Source: Hymenobacter daecheongensis DSM 21074 (lineage in GTDB: Bacteria; Bacteroidota; Bacteroidia; Cytophagales; Hymenobacteraceae). Taken from it: 64,000 nucleotides of DNA. Below the pieces are notes generated by a model that saw only the letters and a program-made list of their open reading frames with translations, searched no databases and was not told the origin of the DNA. Position 1 is the first letter of the stretch. The number at the start of each line of letters is the position of its first letter. The translations under genes and the position numbers were made by a program. Positions 52,647 to 61,212 of this stretch are shown piece by piece. Location of the stretch: contig NZ_FQYN01000009.1 in NCBI RefSeq assembly GCF_900141805.1, forward strand, positions 124,001-188,000. The letters are read 5' to 3'.

Positions 52647-55600
52647 CTACAGCTGCCGCTTCACTTCTACCCAGCCGCGGGCTTTGCGCTCGTCGGCATC
52701 CACCAGATAGTAGTAGTACACGCCGTCGGGCAGGTTTTCGCCGCGCCAGTTGTTGTGGTAGTCGGCGGTTTCAAACACCTTGTTGCCCCAGCGGGTGAAT
52801 ACCTGGAGCCGGGCGGGCCGGCAGCTGAAGCGCGGCTGGAACCTGTCATTAATGGAGTCGCCATTGGGCGTGATGATGTTTGGCACGAACACTTCGCCCA
52901 CCACCACCGGCGCGAACTGCGTGAGCACCTCGCAGCCAGCGTAGCGGGCCGTGAGGCGCACCAGATAGGTGCCGGGCTCGGTGAAGGTGTGCGTGGGGCC
53001 GGCTTCATCAGAGGTAGGGGTGCCGTCGCCGAAGCTCCACTGGTAGGTGCCGCCGGGCAGCACGGGCTCGAAGGTGCAGGTGAAGGGGGCGAGGCCCGTG
53101 TACTCGGGGGCCGACTGGCATTCGGGCACGTTCAGGCGCACGTTGGCCACCGAGGCTGGGGCCAGCACAATCTGGCGGGGGGCGGAGTTGAGGCAGCCAT
53201 TCTCGGCTATGGAGTAGCGCAACGTCAGAATAGCACCTTTGTTATTGGTGTTGGGCGGGGTGAAAAGGCCCGCGGCCGATACGCTGGGGCCGCTCCAGGT
53301 ACCGCCAGCCGGCCGCATGCCGCGCAGTTGGAAGGGCCGCAGCTGGTCGGCGCAGAGCGTGGTGTCGTTGCCGGCCGTCACGTCAGGCAGCTTCTTCACT
53401 ACCACCGTTTGGGTGGCCGCATTGCAGCTCACCGTATCGTTTAGGGAGTAGCGCAGCGTGAAGGTGCCCACGCCGGCGGTGGCCGGGCTGAACGTGCTGC
53501 CCGCCACGCCCGGCCCGCTGAACGTGCCGCCCGGCGGCGAGGCTACCAGTGTGATGGCCGCGCCATCGATGCAGACGGCGGGCAGCGGGGCAAAGGTGGC
53601 CGGCGTTTCGGGCAGCACCGTCATGCGTAGCGGGCGGGTGCTGACGCAGGTGCCGGTAGAGGCCACCGAATACGTGAGCACCTGGCGGCCGAGCAGCGCC
53701 GGCGAGGGCGTAAACTGGTAGCCGCCGCCCGAAATGACGCTCACGCCGGGGCCGCTCCAGGTGCCGCCGGCCGGCGTGCCGCCCAGCACCACGGGGGCGG
53801 CGCTCACGCACACGTAGCGGTTGGGGCCGGGGTCGGCGAGGCGCTGGCCGAAGTCGATTTTGAAGGCCGCGTTGTTGCAGTTCGAGCTTTTGTTGGTGTT
53901 GGAATACGTGCCCGCCCCTGGCGGCACCGGGAAGCCCGAGCTGCCGCCACAGCCGCCGCACACGGCCTGGTACACCAGCCCGCGCTTGTCGAAGCGGGAG
54001 GTGCCCCCATCGACGTGCTCGCCGCTGCGGCCGCCGTTTTCGCCGAAAAACGTGGCGTATTCCAGCGCCAGCATTCCCGGCGTGAACTGAGCCAAGTAGA
54101 AGTCGGAGCCGTCGGAGGTGCGCTGAATGGCGTTGGCCGTGACCGGGAAGCCGGCAATGCTCTGCGGATCGTAGTTCACCGAGCCGCCCCAGCCGCACAC
54201 GTAGATCCGCTCGCAGTCATCGACCAGAAACGCAGTGGGCGAAATGTGCGGCGCGAGGCCAGTGGGAACAGCCACGCCGAACGTGGTGGAGTAGAGGTTG
54301 GCAGAAAGCGTGGGGTTCAGCTTCTGAATAAACTGCCGGGCCCCGCGCACCGCGTACAGCCCCGTGGTGACGGGGTAGGTACCGGCCGTCTGGCCCAGCA
54401 GGTACACGTTGTTGCCGGCATCGAGCTGCAGAAAATAGGCCTGATCGGTGGCCGAGGTGCCGATGTAGGAGCTCTGCAGCAGGGCGTTGCCGCTGCTGCT
54501 CAGGTGGGCCACGAAGCCATCGGTGCCGCCCTGGGACGTGGGGTGTAAGCTGCCGGCCGTGGTGGGAAAGTTATTGCCCTGAGTGCCGCCGCTCACATAC
54601 ACGCTCCGGGCCGCATCAATCTGGATAGAGTAGGCCGCATCGGCGCTGCTGCTGCCCAGAAACGTGCTCCAGACCAGCGTGCGCAGGTCGGCCGAGAGCT
54701 TGCACACCACGGCATCGGTGCCGCCGCGCAGCGTGGTCTGGTAGCCGTTGGGCACGGGAAAGTTGAAGCTGCTGGTAGAAGAAGCCAGGTACACGTTGCC
54801 GGCCCCGTCGGTTATCACGTCGCCGCGAAACTGGTCGCCGTAGTTTTGCACCAGGCTGCCGGAATTCACCGAGGCGGGCGTAGCCAGCAGGCCATCGGTG
54901 CCGGTGCCGCCCAGATACGTAGAGGCCAGCAGCGCCGAGCCGTTGGATCGCAGCTTGGTAATGACCAAGTCGCTGCCAGCCGGGTAGCTGATGCCTGACA
55001 GCGGCTCGAATGACGGTCCGCCGTTGAACGTCACGTCGTAGGCATTGGTCGTGACGGGGTAATTCGAGGAGCTTGTCGAGCCCAGAATCACCAGCTCATC
55101 CTGCGAGTTGACCTCCAGACTGTGCGGAGCTTCCGACCCGAAGCCGCCCAGGTAGGTGGCATAGAGGCGGGCCGCCGGGCCGGACACGCTGGTGTTGTAC
55201 TTCATGATGGCAATATCGACGTTGCCGTTGAAGCTCAGATCGAACGCGCCGGGGCTGGCGGGGTAGCCGGGCTCGAAGGCCACGCCGCCGGAATACATGT
55301 TGCCCTGCGCATCGTAGGTGGCCGTGAAGCCCCAGTTGTCGGCCGTAGAGCCGGTGAAGGACGAAAAAATGACCGTGGGGTCAATAATCAGCGGCAGCCG
55401 GGGATTGTAGCGGCCCAGGTGGAATGAGACGGTGGTGCCGGTCAGTTCGAAGCGGCAGGCCACGGGCACGCGCCGGGTACCGCGCAGCTGCCAGGCCCGC
55501 GGGGCCTGCTCCGTCACGAAGCCCACGGAGGTACTGATAAGCAGGTTGCCATCCTTCAGCACCAGCCTTTCGACCCCTGAGTAGCGCAGTCGGATGCGCT

Positions 55601-56117
55601 CGGGCCGGGCACCGGGTTCCACTGTAAAGTCGTATTCGAGCTGCTGGGTGGCGTTTTCGTAGAGCCGGGCTCCGATGCCGGGGTAGATATCGGCGTACTG
55701 AAGCTGGCGGAAGCCGCGCACGTCGCTGGCCCAGTGCTGCGGGTCTTTGCCCAGAAAATAGTTGCGGTGCTCGGTGGTAGGCTGCTCGGGGCTGAGGGCC
55801 GCGCGGGCGTTGCCGCCCTCAAACGTGACGGTATAGGCGTGGGCGGGAATTCGGTCGGAAACCTGCGCGGCGTGCTCATGATGGGCCCGCAGCGCGGCGG
55901 GGCTCACGAAGGAATAAGTGAAGCCGGTGGGGGCCACAAACAGCCGGCCGGCGGGCAGCGCCGCCACGTAGTGGGCGCGGGCATCCCACTGACCTTTATT
56001 TTCGATGAACTCCAGCGTTTGGGCCGGGGCTACGTGCACGGGGCGGGCGGCCGTGGTGCGCAGGGCGGCCAGCGTGGCGGCCAGAAACAGGCAATAGCGA
56101 ATCGTAGAAACAAGCAT
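52647..56117 (-). CDS. Large surface protein with SBBP-type repeats, PKD domain and gliding-motility (T9SS type B) C-terminal domain
   Basis: 1156 residues. A signal peptide (about 1-24) and the FIENKGQWD start mark the family with N-terminal DUF7948-like region (about 35-245). A run of beta-propeller SBBP repeats follows (YLGGFGSEAPHSLEVNSQDELVILGSTSSSNYP..., about 255-690), then Ig/immunoglobulin-like repeats (GGTWSGPGVS pattern, about 745-985), a PKD domain (YQWSFGDGTPTSDEAGPTHTF, about 1010-1065) and the gliding-motility C-terminal domain (VPNIITPNGDSINDRF ... VYYYYLVD). That end routes it through T9SS. Likely an adhesin-like surface protein; substrate unknown. Confidence 0.9.
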   Translation of the reverse strand: MLVSTIRYCLFLAATLAALRTTAARPVHVAPAQTLEFIENKGQWDARAHYVAALPAGRLFVAPTGFTYSFVSPAALRAHHEHAAQVSDRIPAHAYTVTFEGGNARAALSPEQPTTEHRNYFLGKDPQHWASDVRGFRQLQYADIYPGIGARLYENATQQLEYDFTVEPGARPERIRLRYSGVERLVLKDGNLLISTSVGFVTEQAPRAWQLRGTRRVPVACRFELTGTTVSFHLGRYNPRLPLIIDPTVIFSSFTGSTADNWGFTATYDAQGNMYSGGVAFEPGYPASPGAFDLSFNGNVDIAIMKYNTSVSGPAARLYATYLGGFGSEAPHSLEVNSQDELVILGSTSSSNYPVTTNAYDVTFNGGPSFEPLSGISYPAGSDLVITKLRSNGSALLASTYLGGTGTDGLLATPASVNSGSLVQNYGDQFRGDVITDGAGNVYLASSTSSFNFPVPNGYQTTLRGGTDAVVCKLSADLRTLVWSTFLGSSSADAAYSIQIDAARSVYVSGGTQGNNFPTTAGSLHPTSQGGTDGFVAHLSSSGNALLQSSYIGTSATDQAYFLQLDAGNNVYLLGQTAGTYPVTTGLYAVRGARQFIQKLNPTLSANLYSTTFGVAVPTGLAPHISPTAFLVDDCERIYVCGWGGSVNYDPQSIAGFPVTANAIQRTSDGSDFYLAQFTPGMLALEYATFFGENGGRSGEHVDGGTSRFDKRGLVYQAVCGGCGGSSGFPVPPGAGTYSNTNKSSNCNNAAFKIDFGQRLADPGPNRYVCVSAAPVVLGGTPAGGTWSGPGVSVISGGGYQFTPSPALLGRQVLTYSVASTGTCVSTRPLRMTVLPETPATFAPLPAVCIDGAAITLVASPPGGTFSGPGVAGSTFSPATAGVGTFTLRYSLNDTVSCNAATQTVVVKKLPDVTAGNDTTLCADQLRPFQLRGMRPAGGTWSGPSVSAAGLFTPPNTNNKGAILTLRYSIAENGCLNSAPRQIVLAPASVANVRLNVPECQSAPEYTGLAPFTCTFEPVLPGGTYQWSFGDGTPTSDEAGPTHTFTEPGTYLVRLTARYAGCEVLTQFAPVVVGEVFVPNIITPNGDSINDRFQPRFSCRPARLQVFTRWGNKVFETADYHNNWRGENLPDGVYYYYLVDADERKARGWVEVKRQL

Positions 56118-56212
56118 ATACTAAGGAGAGAAGTCGAAAGGCAAGATACAACGAAAGCCCGGCGGGTTGCACATAGCCGGGCGCGTTTCAGCCGCGTTCC
56201 GGTCGTAAGTTC

Positions 56213-56220
56213 TACCTTTG
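56213..56220 (+). promoter_or_regulatory. -7 box (TACCTTTG) close before the EEP gene
   Basis: The box ends 12 nt upstream of ATG 56232, so the leader would be about 5 nt. Confidence 0.55.
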
Positions 56221-56231
56221 CCCGCTTCCTT

Positions 56232-57365
56232 ATGCCCGCTCAACCGGGCCTTGCTGCCGTGCGTCGCTCCTTTGCTTTCAAGTGTACTCTGCTCGTTATC
56301 GGGTGGGTGCTGGCCGCCATTGCCTGCACCCAGATTCCTGCCCGCGCGTTCTGGCCCGCGTCGTTCATCACGCTAACGCTGCCCGTGGCGCTGGGGCTGA
56401 ACGGGGCGGCGGCCGGCTACTGGCTGCTGCGCAACTGGCGCGTGGCTGTGCTGCCGCTGCTGGTGCTGGTACTCACGTGGCCGCACTTTCAGCGCGGGCT
56501 GGCGCTGCATCCGCTGCATTGGGCCCCCGCGGCCGGAGCCGCGCCCGGCCAGCGCGTGCGGGTGCTGAGCGCCAACGTGCGCATCTTCAACGTGTATCCG
56601 CAGCTGCACGAAAAAGACCCGGAGTCGCCAGACAAGCTGATCCGGTGGGTGGCTTCCCAGCAGGCTGATATTATCTGCCTGCAGGAGTTCTACAATGAGC
56701 CCCGCAAGGCTGGCAAGCGCAATGTGCTGAGTTCCGTGGACCGCATCGGGCGGCAGACAGGGCGGCAGGCGTTCGTGTCCAAGTCGCTGACCAACTGGAT
56801 AGGGGCCGAGTTCGGGATGGCCATTTTCTCGCGCTACCCCATCGTGGGCCGCGGCACCATCACCTTCGACAAGCTCACCCAGAACCACGCCATGTACGCC
56901 GACCTGAAACTGCCCGGCGGCGACACGATTCGGGTGTACAACTTCCACCTGCAAAGTATGAGCATGGAGGAGCAGGACATCGTGGACAGCTATTCCAGCA
57001 AGGACGGCCTCAAGGCCAAGGGCCTGGGGCTGATGCGCCGTTTCAAGCGCGGCCTGGTGGCCCGCAGCGTGCAGATGGACACGCTCACGCGCCGCTTCGA
57101 GCAGTGCCGCTACCCGCTGCTGCTCTGCGCCGACCTGAACGACCTTCCCTACAGCTACAGCTACGACCAACTCGCCGACCGCTTCCAGAATGCCTGGGCC
57201 GCCGTGGGCACCGGCATCGGCAGCACCTACAACGGCCGCCTGCCCTTCGTGCGCATCGACAACCAGTTTGTAGGCCCGCAGTGGATTGTGGATGATTTTC
57301 GGGTGCACTACGACGTGCCATACTCCGACCATTTCCCCACCACGGCAGTGTACCGGCTCAAATAA
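56232..57365 (+). CDS. Endonuclease/exonuclease/phosphatase (EEP) family protein with N-terminal membrane segments
   Basis: 377 residues from ATG 56232 (MPAQPGL); the open frame upstream overlaps the divergent gene and is not coding. Three hydrophobic helices (about 15-36, 40-60, 68-84) are followed by a periplasmic or cytoplasmic EEP domain with the catalytic elements VRVLSANVRIF, CLQEFY (Glu metal ligand), NFHLQSM, CADLNDLPYSYSY and YSDHFPT (His at the end). Such proteins hydrolyse phosphodiester or phosphomonoester bonds in nucleic acids or lipids; which one is unknown. Confidence 0.9.
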   Translation: MPAQPGLAAVRRSFAFKCTLLVIGWVLAAIACTQIPARAFWPASFITLTLPVALGLNGAAAGYWLLRNWRVAVLPLLVLVLTWPHFQRGLALHPLHWAPAAGAAPGQRVRVLSANVRIFNVYPQLHEKDPESPDKLIRWVASQQADIICLQEFYNEPRKAGKRNVLSSVDRIGRQTGRQAFVSKSLTNWIGAEFGMAIFSRYPIVGRGTITFDKLTQNHAMYADLKLPGGDTIRVYNFHLQSMSMEEQDIVDSYSSKDGLKAKGLGLMRRFKRGLVARSVQMDTLTRRFEQCRYPLLLCADLNDLPYSYSYDQLADRFQNAWAAVGTGIGSTYNGRLPFVRIDNQFVGPQWIVDDFRVHYDVPYSDHFPTTAVYRLK

Positions 57366-57607
57366 GCCGCATGACTGTGCGGGTCTTGCCGCCAGCGGCC
57401 CCGCACAGTCATGCGGCTTATACTGGCCAATGAACTTTATATACTGGCTGGAAGAATTTTTGTGCCAACGGAATGCCGGCTTTGACTAAACCGCTCTGCA
57501 AAGCCCCTATATAGCCCGGCTGACCGGGGCCGCGTTAGAGTACATAGCTGCTTAACTGACTTTTGTGGGACTCACGGTTTCGTCCGCTGCCGCCCGCCAA
57601 ATCTTTC

Positions 57608-57615
57608 TACTTTTG
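57608..57615 (+). promoter_or_regulatory. -7 box (TACTTTTG) immediately before cysS
   Basis: Ends 4 nt before ATG 57620. A second, imperfect box (GACTTTTG, 57558-57565) lies 50 nt further upstream. Confidence 0.5.
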
Positions 57616-57619
57616 CTCC

Positions 57620-59122
57620 ATGCAGCATCCGCTTTCCCTCTACAATACGCTTACCCGCCAGAAGGAGCCTTTTACGCCCGTGCACGCGCCGTTTGCCGGC
57701 GTATATCTGTGCGGCCCCACCGTGTATAGCGAGGCCCACATCGGCAATGCACGCGGTCCGGTGGTATTCGATGTGCTCACGCGCTACCTGCGCCACCTGG
57801 GCTACACGGTGCGCTACGTGCGCAACATCACCGACGTGGGCCACCTGGAAAGCGACGCCGACGAGGGCGAGGACAAGATGGCCAAGGCTGCCCGCGTCCG
57901 CCACGTCGAGCCCATGCAGATTGCCGAGCAGTACGCCAACCTCTACCAGCGTCACATTGAGGTGCTGGGCTGCCTGCCGCCCGATATTCAGCCCCGCGCC
58001 ACTGGCCACATCACCGAGCAGATTCAGCTGATCGAGGAAATCATTGCCAACGGCTTCGCCTACGAGGTGAATGGCTCAGTATATTTCGATGTGCCAGCCT
58101 ATAACGCCGCCGGCCGTGCCTACGGCAAGCTCTCCAACCGCGTGGTGGAGGAGCTGCTCTCCGGCTCCCGCGACAACTTGGCCGGGCAGGACGAAAAACG
58201 CTCCTCCGTCGATTTTGCCCTCTGGAAAAAGGCTGCCCCCGAGCACCTCATGCACTGGCCTTCGCCCTGGGGCGAAGGATTTCCCGGCTGGCACCTGGAG
58301 TGCTCGGCTATGAGCCGCAAATACCTGGGCCAGCTCTCCGACATCCACGGCGGCGGACTGGACCTGATGTTTCCGCACCACGAGTGCGAAATAGCGCAGA
58401 GCCAGGGCAGCCACTCGCACTCCGACGAGGCCCGCATCTGGATGCACCACAACATGATAACGGTGAACGGGGCCAAGATGAGCAAGTCGCTGGGCAATTT
58501 TATCACCATCTCCGAGCTGTTTGAGGGCACGAATAAAACCCTCTCGCAGGCCTACTCGCCCATGGTGGCGCGGTTCTTTCTGCTGCAGGCGCACTACCGC
58601 AGCCCCATCGATATTTCCGATGATGCGCTGCAAGCCTCGCGCAAAGGCTACCGCAAGTTGATGAACGGCCTACGTCTGCTGGACAAGCTGCAGCTGCCGG
58701 AAGGCCTGGCACCCGAAGCCGACACCACAGCCGCCGATGCCGAGCTGCGCAAGCTGGTGGCCGACGTATTTGTAGGCCTGAACGACGATCTGAACACGGC
58801 CAAGGCCCTGGCCAGCCTATTCAATCTGCTGCGCAAGTTCAACGGCTTCTTCGCCAACCTCGCCACGCTGGCCGCCGTGAGCCCGGCCGCTTTGCAGGAA
58901 GCTACTACCGCTTACCGCACGCTGGTAACCGACGTGCTGGGCCTCGTGGATGAGCCCCGCGCCAACGCCGAAGACCTGCTGGCCCTCACGCTGACGTTTT
59001 ATCAGGAAGCCAAAACGGCCAAAGACTACGGCAAAGTAGACCAGATCCGGGCCGCCTTGAAGGGCCAGGGCATTGTTATCAAAGACCTAAAAACCGGTAT
59101 CGACTGGGCATATGAAGAATAA
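57620..59122 (+). CDS. cysS: Cysteine-tRNA ligase
   Basis: 500 residues from ATG 57620 (MQHPLSLYNTLTRQKEPF), the standard start. Class I synthetase: the HIGN motif (EAHIGNARGPV), zinc-binding residues Cys in LCGPTVY, Cys in LECSAMS and His/Glu in FPHHECE, and the KMSKS loop (GAKMSKSLGNF) are present. DALR-type C-terminal domain. It charges tRNA-Cys. Overlaps the following lipoprotein gene by 11 nt. Confidence 0.98.
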   Translation: MQHPLSLYNTLTRQKEPFTPVHAPFAGVYLCGPTVYSEAHIGNARGPVVFDVLTRYLRHLGYTVRYVRNITDVGHLESDADEGEDKMAKAARVRHVEPMQIAEQYANLYQRHIEVLGCLPPDIQPRATGHITEQIQLIEEIIANGFAYEVNGSVYFDVPAYNAAGRAYGKLSNRVVEELLSGSRDNLAGQDEKRSSVDFALWKKAAPEHLMHWPSPWGEGFPGWHLECSAMSRKYLGQLSDIHGGGLDLMFPHHECEIAQSQGSHSHSDEARIWMHHNMITVNGAKMSKSLGNFITISELFEGTNKTLSQAYSPMVARFFLLQAHYRSPIDISDDALQASRKGYRKLMNGLRLLDKLQLPEGLAPEADTTAADAELRKLVADVFVGLNDDLNTAKALASLFNLLRKFNGFFANLATLAAVSPAALQEATTAYRTLVTDVLGLVDEPRANAEDLLALTLTFYQEAKTAKDYGKVDQIRAALKGQGIVIKDLKTGIDWAYEE

Positions 59123-60128
59123 CCGGATCTGGCTGGCCCCCGCACTGGCCGCCCTGCTGCTGGCCACCGGCTGCGGCGACGATAAAACCAAAACCGCTAC
59201 CGAAACCACTACCGCTGAAGCGCCCAAGCTGCCCGGCGCCCCGTCGTTCAATGCCGACTCGGCCTACGCCTACACGGCGAAACAGGTGGCATTTGGTCCG
59301 CGCGTGCCCAACTCCAAAGCCCACGTAGCCACCGGCGACTGGCTGGTGCAGAAGTTTAAAGGCTTCGGCCTAAGCGTGCGCGAGCAGCCGTTCGAGGCTA
59401 TGGCCTTTGATGGCAAAATGCTCCGCTCGCGCAACATCGTGGCGCAGTTTGCGCCCCAGGCCGCCCGTCGCATTGCCATCTTCACCCACTGGGACACCCG
59501 CCCGTTCGGCGACAAGGACAAGGTGAACAAAAACGCGCCCATCGACGGAGCCTCCGATGGGGCCAGCGGCGTGGCCATTGCCCTGGAAATGGCCCGCCAG
59601 CTTTCCCTGCAGCCCGACAGCCTGCAGCCCGCCGTCGGCGTCGATTTCATCCTATTCGACTCGGAAGATTACGGCTACGATTCTTCGACCCAAAGCGACC
59701 TGAAAAACCAGCTGGCAAGCCAGGATAGCTGGTGTCTGGGCTCGCAGTACTGGTCGCAGCACCTACTGCCGGCCAACTACAAGCCCAGCTACGGCATCCT
59801 GCTGGATATGGTGGGGGCCAAAGGTGGCCGCTTCAGCCGCGAAGGCCTGTCGCGCGAAAAAGCCCCCGACATCGTGGCCAAAATCTGGAACACGGCCTCC
59901 CAGATCGGCTACTCCGACTACTTCATCTTCCAGGACAGCCCCGGCATCGACGACGACCACGTGTACACCAACCGCGCCGGCATCCGCACCGCCGACATCA
60001 TCGACTTCTCGCCCGCCGGCGAATTTCCCGCCTATCACCACACCACCCAGGACAACATGAGCATCATCGACCGGCGCACGCTCAAAGCGGTGGGCCAGAC
60101 GGTGCTGCAGGTGATTTACGGGGAGTAG
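59112..60128 (+). CDS. M28 family lipoprotein, glutaminyl-cyclase-like
   Basis: 338 residues. Lipoprotein signal peptide with LLATGC lipobox. The zinc-enzyme motifs are THWDTRP, IDGASDGASGVAIALEMAR and FDSEDYGYD, followed by AYHHTTQD (last His). The DTRP spacing and SEDYG motif resemble bacterial animal-type glutaminyl cyclases, which convert N-terminal Gln to pyroglutamate; this helps protect proteins after signal peptide removal. Alternatively an aminopeptidase. Start codon overlaps cysS by 11 nt, giving translational coupling. Confidence 0.88.
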   Translation: MKNNRIWLAPALAALLLATGCGDDKTKTATETTTAEAPKLPGAPSFNADSAYAYTAKQVAFGPRVPNSKAHVATGDWLVQKFKGFGLSVREQPFEAMAFDGKMLRSRNIVAQFAPQAARRIAIFTHWDTRPFGDKDKVNKNAPIDGASDGASGVAIALEMARQLSLQPDSLQPAVGVDFILFDSEDYGYDSSTQSDLKNQLASQDSWCLGSQYWSQHLLPANYKPSYGILLDMVGAKGGRFSREGLSREKAPDIVAKIWNTASQIGYSDYFIFQDSPGIDDDHVYTNRAGIRTADIIDFSPAGEFPAYHHTTQDNMSIIDRRTLKAVGQTVLQVIYGE

Positions 60129-60147
60129 CGGCGCGTATTATCGCATT

Positions 60148-60188
60148 CAAAAGAGCCCCAATTGCAGCTGCAGTCGGGGCTCTTTGCA
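60148..60188. terminator. Terminator between convergent genes
   Basis: AGAGCCCC/GGGGCTCT stem (60152-60159 with 60176-60183) with an inner self-complementary loop, flanked by AAAA and TTTG. Confidence 0.75.
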
Positions 60189-60200
60189 TGAAGAAATAAT

Positions 60201-61106
60201 CTACTGTTCGTATTCCAGCCGAACGCCTTCCGCATCCACCACCATCCGCGCCGCCCGCCCGCAGATCAGAGCCATATTCTGCGGCTCGTGGCCTACGGGG
60301 AAGCCATAGGCCACCGGGAAACCGTATTTGCGGGCGTAGGTGTCGATGATTTCGTAGGAGGTCTGGCCGAAGGGAATGGCGTTATCCTGCGGATCGGTGA
60401 AGTGGCCTACGAGCAGGCCGGCTAAGTCGCGCAGCTTGCCGGTGCGGTCTAGGTGCACCAGCATGCGGTCCACGTTCATCAGGTATTCGGCTATGTCTTC
60501 CAGGAACAGGATGCGGTCGGCGGTAGGGCAGTCGGAGGCCGTGCCGGTCAGGTTCTGGAGCAGGCTCAGGTTGCCGCCCACCAGCTCACCGGTGGCTGCG
60601 CCGGGGCGGTTCAGCGGGTGGGCCGGGGCGGCGTAGGCTATCGGTTCACCAAATAAGGCCCGGCGCAGGCTTTCCAACGACTCCTCGCCGCCCTCTTGGT
60701 TGAAGATGAACGCCATGACCCCGTGGATGCTTTCGTACCCCATTCTTAGCAAATGGCAGTTCAGGGCCGTGATGTCGCTGAAGCCGGCAATCCATTTGGG
60801 GTGCTGGGTGAAGTCCGCAAAGTCGAGCCGGTCGATGATGCGGGTGGTGCCGTAGCCGCCGCGGGCGCAGACGATAGCGCGGATTTCGGGGTTATCCAGC
60901 TGGCGCTGGAAGTCGCGGGCCCGCAGCTCGTCGGAGCCGGCAAACTGGTGGTGCTCGGCGGTGATGGATTCGCCCAAAACCACCCGCAGCCCCCAGCCAG
61001 TCAGGATTTCCACGGCCGCGGCCATTTCTTCGGACGAAACCTTGCGGGCCGTGCCGACGATGGCAACCTGGTCGCCGGGGCGAAGCGCGGGAGGAGTGAT
61101 GGGCAT
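60201..61106 (-). CDS. LD-carboxypeptidase (peptidase family S66)
   Basis: 301 residues from ATG 61106 (MPITPPALRPGDQVAIVG). S66 enzymes remove the terminal D-Ala from murein tetrapeptides during recycling. The nucleophile Ser is in AGFSDITAL, with the catalytic Glu in LFLEDI and His in VGHFTD. The ARGGYGTTRI motif is typical. Cytoplasmic. Upstream open frame to 61175 has no support. No clear promoter; a near-consensus TAAGTTCG lies at 61134-61127. Confidence 0.94.
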   Translation of the reverse strand: MPITPPALRPGDQVAIVGTARKVSSEEMAAAVEILTGWGLRVVLGESITAEHHQFAGSDELRARDFQRQLDNPEIRAIVCARGGYGTTRIIDRLDFADFTQHPKWIAGFSDITALNCHLLRMGYESIHGVMAFIFNQEGGEESLESLRRALFGEPIAYAAPAHPLNRPGAATGELVGGNLSLLQNLTGTASDCPTADRILFLEDIAEYLMNVDRMLVHLDRTGKLRDLAGLLVGHFTDPQDNAIPFGQTSYEIIDTYARKYGFPVAYGFPVGHEPQNMALICGRAARMVVDAEGVRLEYEQ

Positions 61107-61160
61107 ACAGCAGCAGTTGAGAGCCGCGAACTTACGCAACAAACCGGGCAGGGATGCTGC

Positions 61161-61208
61161 ACATCGGAACGTCATTCCTCGGCTGCGCTCGGAATGACGT
61201 TCCGATGT
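61161..61208. repeat. REP-like palindrome
   Basis: 18-bp perfect arms (61161-61178 with 61191-61208) around a 12-nt loop. The core (GTCATTCCTCGGCTGCGCTC...) resembles dispersed palindromes found in many genomes. It sits between hom and the LD-carboxypeptidase gene and may end the hom transcript. Confidence 0.85.
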
Positions 61209-61212
61209 ATTC

